This document shows positions 58,798 to 64,000 of a DNA stretch of 64,000 bases, piece after piece. Under the pieces are notes generated by a model. The model searched no databases. It was not told the DNA's origin and worked only from the letters and a program-made list of their open reading frames with translations. The stretch's first letter is position 1. The number at the start of each line of letters is the position of its first letter. Source of the stretch: JACCZX01 sp963807155 (GTDB lineage: Bacteria > Pseudomonadota > Gammaproteobacteria > Burkholderiales > Burkholderiaceae_F); contig CAWEAZ010000031.1 in the NCBI GenBank assembly GCA_963807155.1, positions 62,001 through 126,000 of the forward strand, given 5' to 3'. The position numbers were made by a program, and so were the translations under genes.

Positions 58798-59331
58798 ATG
58801 CGCCGCTGGCTCGACCGGCTCTACGACGGCTCCGCTTATTGCGGAGCTTTTTTCGTCTGCGCTATTTTCGTCGTGATGATCGGCGGCGCGTTGACGCGAC
58901 CGATGGGCATCAGCTTGAGCGGTACCGATGACCTGGTGTCGTGGATGTGCGCCGCTGCGGCATTCCTGCCGATGGCCAGTGCATTCAGGCGCGGCGACTT
59001 CGTTCGCATGCTGCTCGTACTGGACAAGCTGTCGCCCAAGTGGCGGCGTTACGCAGAGCTGCTTGCACTGATGATCGCACTGGTCGCGAGCGCCGTACTC
59101 GCCGGGTGGGCGACTTTTGGCGTCTATGAGAGCTGGCGCTACGACGAGATGTCGATCGGACTGTTGGTCGTTCCCATTTGGATTCCGCAATTGTCATTCG
59201 CGATCGGTGCCATCCTCTTGCTGATTGCGGTCATCGATGAATTGATCGCTGTGTTGCACGGCCAGCGGCCGGCATATCAAGTGGCCGTCGACGAACGCCA
59301 CGCACGTGGCGACTTTACCGAGGACTTTTGA
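58798..59331 (+). CDS. TRAP transporter small permease (DctQ family)
   Basis: 177 aa, four membrane helices (first about 13-35), with the GTDDLVSWMCAAAAFLPMASAFRRGDFVR segment that is the DctQ hallmark. It starts 27 bases after the receptor gene, in a GC-rich stretch with weak ribosome-binding signal. Ends 19 bases before the large permease start. Confidence 0.9.
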   Translation: MRRWLDRLYDGSAYCGAFFVCAIFVVMIGGALTRPMGISLSGTDDLVSWMCAAAAFLPMASAFRRGDFVRMLLVLDKLSPKWRRYAELLALMIALVASAVLAGWATFGVYESWRYDEMSIGLLVVPIWIPQLSFAIGAILLLIAVIDELIAVLHGQRPAYQVAVDERHARGDFTEDF

Positions 59332-59350
59332 GAGCCGTGAGCGACACACC

Positions 59351-60661
59351 ATGAACGCCGTCGTTGTCGGCGCAGTCTTGCTGGGGCTGCTCGGTGTCGT
59401 GCTATGCGCGGGTGTGTGGATCGGCATGTCGCTCGGCATCGTCGGCTGGATCGGGCTGGCCGGCTTCACCGATACATCGCCGGGCCGCAGTCTGTTCACC
59501 GCATTCTGGGGAACCACCGCTTCGTGGGAGCTTGCGGCGTTGCCACTGTTCATCTGGATGGGCGAGATTCTGTTCCGGACCCGTTTGTCCGAGCAGATGT
59601 TCGAGGGGCTCGCGCCGTGGCTGCAACGTGTCCCCGGTCGTTTGATGCACGTCAACATCCTGGGCTGCGGAATCTTCGGCTCGGTGTCCGGGTCGTCCGC
59701 AGCGACGTGTGCAACGATCGCGAAAGTCGCTTTGCCTGAGCTCCAACGACGCGGATACGACGAACAAATTGCGCTGGGCTCGCTCGCCACTGCCGGCACG
59801 CTTGGCATCCTGATTCCGCCGTCGATCACGATGGTCGTGTATGCGGTGGCGGCCGACGCCTCGATCATTCGCGTATTTCTGGCGGGAATCATGCCGGGCG
59901 TGTTGCTGATGGCGCTTTTCTCTGGGTACATCATCGTCTGGGCGCTGATGAACCCCGAGCGCACGCCAAAAGACGACGAGCGAGTGCCTTTTGTAGAAAA
60001 GTTGCGCCGCTCGCGCGAGCTGATTCCGTGCGCACTATTGATCATTTTCATTCTGTATGTGCTGCTCGCCGGGCTGGCGACCGCAACCGAGTGCGCCGCC
60101 TACGGAGTTTTGGGTTCGCTTGTCATCGCGTGGTGGGGAGGCTCCCTGACGCGCGCAAAGTTTGTAGAAAGTCTCGTCGGTGCCACTCGCGTTTCGTGCA
60201 TGATCATGTTCATCCTCGCCGGTGCGTCGTTCTTGAGCAAAGCGATGGCGTTCACCGGAATTCCGCGCGAGCTTGCCGAATGGGTCGGCGCGCTGGGACT
60301 CAATCGCTACGCGTTGATTGCGATTCTGGCCGTGTTCTACGTGATCCTCGGCACCGCGCTTGACGGCATCTCGATGATCGTGTTGACGGCAGCGGTGGTG
60401 TTGCCGATGATTCAGACAGCGGGATTCGATCTGGTGTGGTTTGGCGTGTTCATCGTCCTGCTTGTTGAAATCGCAGAGGTCACTCCTCCGGTCGGCTTTA
60501 ACCTCTTTGTGCTGCAGAACATGACCGGCAAGGACAGCAACACGATCGCGCGCGCGGCTCTACCATTTTTTGCGATGCTGATCGTCGCGATCGCCTTGAT
60601 CACAATCTTCCCCGCCATCGCGACCTGGCTGCCCGATCTGGTAATGGGCGTGCAGTTGTAA
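59351..60661 (+). CDS. TRAP transporter large permease (DctM family)
   Basis: 436 aa from ATG 59351; the open frame reaches 15 codons further but that lies in the dctQ end. About twelve helices and family segments: LFIWMGEILFRTRLSEQMFEGL, GCGIFGSVSGSSAATCATIAKV and GTLGILIPPSITMVVYAVA. The stop TAA shares its last A with the ATG of the following oxidase (TAATG), so the oxidase is co-expressed with the transporter. Confidence 0.94.
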   Translation: MNAVVVGAVLLGLLGVVLCAGVWIGMSLGIVGWIGLAGFTDTSPGRSLFTAFWGTTASWELAALPLFIWMGEILFRTRLSEQMFEGLAPWLQRVPGRLMHVNILGCGIFGSVSGSSAATCATIAKVALPELQRRGYDEQIALGSLATAGTLGILIPPSITMVVYAVAADASIIRVFLAGIMPGVLLMALFSGYIIVWALMNPERTPKDDERVPFVEKLRRSRELIPCALLIIFILYVLLAGLATATECAAYGVLGSLVIAWWGGSLTRAKFVESLVGATRVSCMIMFILAGASFLSKAMAFTGIPRELAEWVGALGLNRYALIAILAVFYVILGTALDGISMIVLTAAVVLPMIQTAGFDLVWFGVFIVLLVEIAEVTPPVGFNLFVLQNMTGKDSNTIARAALPFFAMLIVAIALITIFPAIATWLPDLVMGVQL

Positions 60662-61917
60662 TGCGCATCGTCGTGATCGGCGCCGGCATTATCGGCGTGA
60701 CTACCGCCTATTTTCTGCGACGCGACGGTCACGATGTGACTGTCATCGAGCGGCGTTCCGGCGTGGCACAGGAGACGAGCTTTGCCAATGCAGGCGTGAT
60801 GGCGCCGTCGTACGTCGCTCCATGGTCGCAGCCGGGGATGCCGGCCAAGGTTCTTGCGTACCTGTTCAAGGCCGAAGCGCCGATCGTATTTCGGCCATCG
60901 CTGGATCCCGCGCTCTGGCGTTGGATCGCGCGTTGGCTGGGCGAGTGCCGTCTCGACCGATTCACGCGCAACAAGTCACGCATGCAGCGGCTTGCGTTCT
61001 ACAGTCAATCGGAGCTGCGTGCGCTGCGTGAGCTGCATCACCTCGATTACGAGCAGACGATTGGCTACCTGCAGCTTTTTCGTACGCACGTTGAAGTCGA
61101 ACGTTCGGCGGTGACGCGCAAAATGTTGACCGAACTCGGTGTCGCACACCGTCTTCTTAGCACCGATGAAGCGCACGCACTCGAACCGGCATTGCATGCA
61201 CCGACACGCCTAGCAGGCGCGCTTCATTTGCCGAACGATGAAACCGGCAACTGCGCCTTCTTCGCGCAGCAGTTAAAAGATATCGCTATTAGCGACGGCG
61301 TCGACTTCCGCTTCGGCGTAGTCGCGCAAAGCCTGCGAGTCGAGCAGCAACGAATTACGGCATTGCGCACCGACACCGGAGACGTTCAGGCTGACGCGTT
61401 TGTCGTCGCCGGTGGAATTGACAGCGTTGCGTTGCTGCGGCCGCTCGGGATACGGCTACCGATGCAGGCGGTCAAGGGCTACTCCGCAACCGCGGCGATC
61501 ACCGGGTTCGAGCATGCGCCGTACATCAGTGTGATGGATGAAACGTACAAGGTCGCGATTACGCGAATGGGCAAGTGGCTCAGAATCGCCGGCACGGCCG
61601 AGCTTGGCACGCGCGGGATGCGGTTGCGCGACAGCGCACTGCGCACGCTGCTGAAAGTGGCGCAGGACTGGTTTCCCTACGCCGCTTCGTACGCGAAATC
61701 GCGCTTCTGGATCGGCGCCCGCCCGATGCTGCCCGATGGTCCTCCGGTGCTGGGTAAAACACCGATCGCCAATTTGTATCTGAATACCGGGCACGGCTCG
61801 ACCGGCTGGGTCATGTCGTGTGGTTCAGCGCGCGTGCTGACCGATGTGATCGCACAAAGAACGCCGGCGATCGACCTCGACGGTCTCACACTCGACCGCT
61901 ACACGCGACATCATTAA
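60661..61917 (+). CDS. D-amino acid dehydrogenase-like FAD-dependent oxidoreductase (DadA family)
   Basis: 418 aa. FAD-binding Rossmann motif VIGAGIIGVTTAYFLRRDGHDVTVIER at the N-terminus, then SFANAGVMAPSYVAPWSQPGMP, the stretch that marks DadA (typically ...ANAGxxxPGYxxPWAxPG). C-terminal GHGSTGWVMSCGSARVL completes the FAD site. It oxidises D-amino acids, or related amines, to keto acids and passes electrons to the membrane. Overlapping the TRAP permease by one base, it probably degrades the imported compound or a product of the oxoprolinase. Confidence 0.88.
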   Translation: MRIVVIGAGIIGVTTAYFLRRDGHDVTVIERRSGVAQETSFANAGVMAPSYVAPWSQPGMPAKVLAYLFKAEAPIVFRPSLDPALWRWIARWLGECRLDRFTRNKSRMQRLAFYSQSELRALRELHHLDYEQTIGYLQLFRTHVEVERSAVTRKMLTELGVAHRLLSTDEAHALEPALHAPTRLAGALHLPNDETGNCAFFAQQLKDIAISDGVDFRFGVVAQSLRVEQQRITALRTDTGDVQADAFVVAGGIDSVALLRPLGIRLPMQAVKGYSATAAITGFEHAPYISVMDETYKVAITRMGKWLRIAGTAELGTRGMRLRDSALRTLLKVAQDWFPYAASYAKSRFWIGARPMLPDGPPVLGKTPIANLYLNTGHGSTGWVMSCGSARVLTDVIAQRTPAIDLDGLTLDRYTRHH

Positions 61918-61919
61918 CT

Positions 61920-63404
61920 ATGGGCACACCGCTGCTAAGCGTTGCCGAATTGCGCGCCATCGAGCGAGCGGCGCAATCCACTTTACCTCCCGGGACGTTG
62001 ATGGCCCGCGCCGGTGCTGCTGTCGCTAACTGCATCGCTACGTCGCAACCGGGTATGCCGCTGTCGATATGTGTCGTTGCCGGACCCGGAAACAATGGCG
62101 GTGACGGCTACGTGGCCGCCAGCGAGCTGCGAGATGCGGGCCATCGCATCACGTGCGTTCAATTGGCCAAGCCCGTCGCCGACGATGCTCGCAATGCCCT
62201 CGCTCGCTGGCGCTCGTCCGGGGGAACAACTCGCGCGGAACCGCCAACTGGACAGCACTTCGACTGCATCGTTGATGCAATGCTCGGTATCGGACAAACG
62301 CGGCCGCTGCAAGGCGCCCTGCTCGCTGCCGCCCAGTGGATCAACGCGCAGCGCACGCGCGTGGTCGCGATTGACGTGCCCAGCGGACTCGACGCCAATC
62401 GAGGCTGCTGGCTGGGAGGGGTCGAGGGTGTCTATGCGTCGGAGACGATCACGTTTATCGCCGACAAGCCGGGCTTGCACACGGGGGATGGTGTAGACGC
62501 CGCAGGCACTGTCACGGTAGATCGACTCGGCGTCGAACCCGCGTCGACGCGCACGATGTTGACCGACCCATCCGATTTTTCGCAGATCGGCATGCCGCGA
62601 CGGCGCAACACGCATAAGGGCAGCTATGGCAACGCCCTGATCATCGGCGGCGCGGCGGGCATGGTGGGCGCTGCGCTGCTGGCGGCGCGCGCCGCGCTGA
62701 CCATCGGCGCAGGGCGCGTGTACGTGGATTGCATCGGTGCGCCAGAATTCCGCGTCGATCCGGGGCAGCCGGAGCTGATGTTTCGCCCATATGCGTCGAT
62801 TGAAAACTTGCATTCGATCGTCATTGGCTGCGGACTTGGAAAAGACGATGCAGCGCGGCGGGCGCTGCAGTGGGCGTTGGATAGCGACGCATCGCTGATC
62901 ATCGATGCCGACGCATTGAACTTGCTGTCACAAGGTCCCGCGCTCAGCGAGTGCGTCGCGGCCCGCAACGCCACGACCGTGCTAACGCCCCACCCGCTCG
63001 AGGCTGCGCGCTTGCTGCAAGTTGCGGTTGATGATGTCCAGTTCGATCGAATCACACGCGCTCGGGAACTGGCAACACGTTATCGAAGCATCATCGTGCT
63101 GAAGGGTGCCGGCAGCGTCGCCGTGCACGTCAACGGTCGCTGCGCCATTAATCCGACCGGCGGGCCTGCACTTTCGACGGCGGGAACTGGCGACGTGCTG
63201 GCGGGTTTATTGGGTGGCCTGTTCGCGCAGCACTTCGACCCTTGGCAAGCGACGCTGGCGGCAACCTGGCTACATGGCCGCGCGGGTGAAGGGCGTGACG
63301 TCGGTTTGACTGCCGGCGACATCGCCAAGGGTGCTGCGAACGAACTCGTCAGGCTGCGCGCTACGCCGCACTCTGGTGAATCGGGGCTGCGCCGGTCACA
63401 CTGA
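61920..63404 (+). CDS. nnrD: Bifunctional NAD(P)HX epimerase/dehydratase (NnrE-NnrD, YjeF)
   Basis: 494 aa from ATG 61920 (MGTPLLSVAELRAIERAAQ), two bases after the DadA-like gene; the open frame upstream is not used. The N-terminal epimerase domain (about 1-215) has GPGNNGGDGYVAASEL and DAMLGIGQTRPLQG; the C-terminal ATP/ADP-dependent dehydratase domain (about 225-490) has GSYGNALIIGGAAGMVGAALLAARAAL, VLKGAGSVAV and GGPALSTAGTGDVLAGLLGG with the ribokinase-type catalytic Asp. It repairs damaged NAD(P)H hydrates. Convergent with the ABC ATPase, ends overlapping by 9 bases. Confidence 0.94.
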   Translation: MGTPLLSVAELRAIERAAQSTLPPGTLMARAGAAVANCIATSQPGMPLSICVVAGPGNNGGDGYVAASELRDAGHRITCVQLAKPVADDARNALARWRSSGGTTRAEPPTGQHFDCIVDAMLGIGQTRPLQGALLAAAQWINAQRTRVVAIDVPSGLDANRGCWLGGVEGVYASETITFIADKPGLHTGDGVDAAGTVTVDRLGVEPASTRTMLTDPSDFSQIGMPRRRNTHKGSYGNALIIGGAAGMVGAALLAARAALTIGAGRVYVDCIGAPEFRVDPGQPELMFRPYASIENLHSIVIGCGLGKDDAARRALQWALDSDASLIIDADALNLLSQGPALSECVAARNATTVLTPHPLEAARLLQVAVDDVQFDRITRARELATRYRSIIVLKGAGSVAVHVNGRCAINPTGGPALSTAGTGDVLAGLLGGLFAQHFDPWQATLAATWLHGRAGEGRDVGLTAGDIAKGAANELVRLRATPHSGESGLRRSH

Positions 63405-64000
63405 TACCTCTACGGCACCGGCGATCACTCGGCCTGCGTGCAGCTCGATCTGCCGGGCGCACCGCCGGGCGATATCCGGATCGTGCGTCACCAGTAGCAG
63501 CGTCGAACCACGCTCGCGATTGAGTTCAAACATCAAATCGATCACCGCTTCGCCAGTCCGTGCATCCAGGCTGCCGGTCGGTTCGTCAGCCAGCAGCAAC
63601 GGCGGTCGCAGCACAAACGCACGTGCCAACGCCACTCTCTGTTGCTCACCGCCGGACAAATACTTCGGATAGTGCGATAGCCGCTCACCCAGTCCCACCC
63701 GCTGCAATAGGTTGCGAGCGGCGTCTACCGGCGACGCATCATCGGGGGTACGCCCCGTCAACTCCAGCGGCAGTAAGACGTTCTCCAGAGCATTCAGGTG
63801 CGGCAACAATTGAAACGACTGGAACACGAATCCGAGAGACTCGGCGCGCAGGGCCGCACGGCCGTCTTCATCGAGCGCGAACAAGTCTCTACCGAACATG
63901 CGGACTGCGCCTGATGTTGGAACGTCGAGCCCTGCCAGCAGTCCGAGCAGTGTGGATTTTCCAGAACCAGACGCGCCGACGATAGCCACCGTTTCGCCGG
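63396..64000 (-). CDS. ABC transporter ATP-binding protein (LolD/YbbA-like), 5' end beyond window
   Basis: Partial, about 200 C-terminal residues; the frame continues past base 64000 (the visible GETVAIVG is upstream of the Met at 63989), so the true start is outside. Walker A GASGSGKST, Q-loop FVFQSFQLLP, signature LSGGEQQRVALARAF, Walker B LLADEPTGSLD, H-loop VTHD. The combination with FQSFQLLPHLNALENVLLPLEL is typical of the MacB/LolD/YbbA exporter group, which moves lipids, lipoproteins or other envelope molecules with an FtsX-like permease that should lie upstream. Confidence 0.9.
   Translation of the reverse strand, partial: GETVAIVGASGSGKSTLLGLLAGLDVPTSGAVRMFGRDLFALDEDGRAALRAESLGFVFQSFQLLPHLNALENVLLPLELTGRTPDDASPVDAARNLLQRVGLGERLSHYPKYLSGGEQQRVALARAFVLRPPLLLADEPTGSLDARTGEAVIDLMFELNRERGSTLLLVTHDPDIARRCARQIELHAGRVIAGAVEVSV

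Overview
The window comes from a GC-rich betaproteobacterium, most likely Burkholderiales. The signs are Bug/TctC-type periplasmic receptors, several TRAP and Liv uptake systems, the housekeeping runs mltG-tmk-holB-pilZ-tatD and selO-msrB-yciB-bolA-ppiC followed by convergent purL, and dense small-molecule catabolic operons. No rRNA, tRNA, insertion sequence, prophage or CRISPR array was seen.

Layout. (1) 1-5.6 kb, + strand: end of a Bug receptor, tcuA-tcuB (tricarballylate oxidation), a PrpB-like lyase, a Rieske oxygenase and a pirin. (2) 5.6-15.3 kb: an IclR regulator divergent from an aldehyde dehydrogenase, family III CoA-transferase, citryl-CoA-lyase-like enzyme, TPP-dependent enzyme and a complete TRAP transporter. 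This reads as a self-contained pathway for an unidentified carboxylic acid and is the most interesting system here. (3) 15.3-22.6 kb: small envelope proteins, an AI-2E-type permease, a flavin monooxygenase, a GNAT, and an acyl-CoA synthetase translationally coupled to an orphan Bug receptor. (4) 22.6-28.5 kb: housekeeping genes tatD, pilZ, holB, tmk, mltG (- strand), then ygfZ and an NRDE protein (+). (5) 28.5-44.7 kb: one long - strand array, read from 44.7 kb downwards: acyl-CoA synthetase, livKHMGF, a FadJ-type bifunctional enzyme, two SDRs, an MDR reductase, an alpha/beta hydrolase, an M16 protease, a thioesterase and a GNAT. This suggests uptake and beta-oxidation-like breakdown of a carboxylic acid. 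(6) 44.7-53.9 kb: selO, msrB, yciB, bolA, ppiC (+), a strong terminator, purL and an HDOD protein (-). (7) 54-64 kb: a full-length hydantoinase/oxoprolinase (-) divergent from a second TRAP operon with a DadA-like oxidase and NAD(P)HX repair enzyme (+), then the end of an ABC ATPase (-).

A striking property is that at least eleven conserved genes (tcuB, pirin, tatD, GNAT, M16, hydrolase, fadJ-like, livF, livM, purL, oxoprolinase) have broken reading frames. Two small envelope genes look broken at their signal peptides. Every break is repaired by removing one base; I found none needing an added base. Most sites are not homopolymers. A sequencing or assembly artefact is the likeliest cause, but the one-sided bias deserves checking. 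Broken genes are listed as 'pseudogene' because the frame is interrupted as given, not because I believe all are dead.
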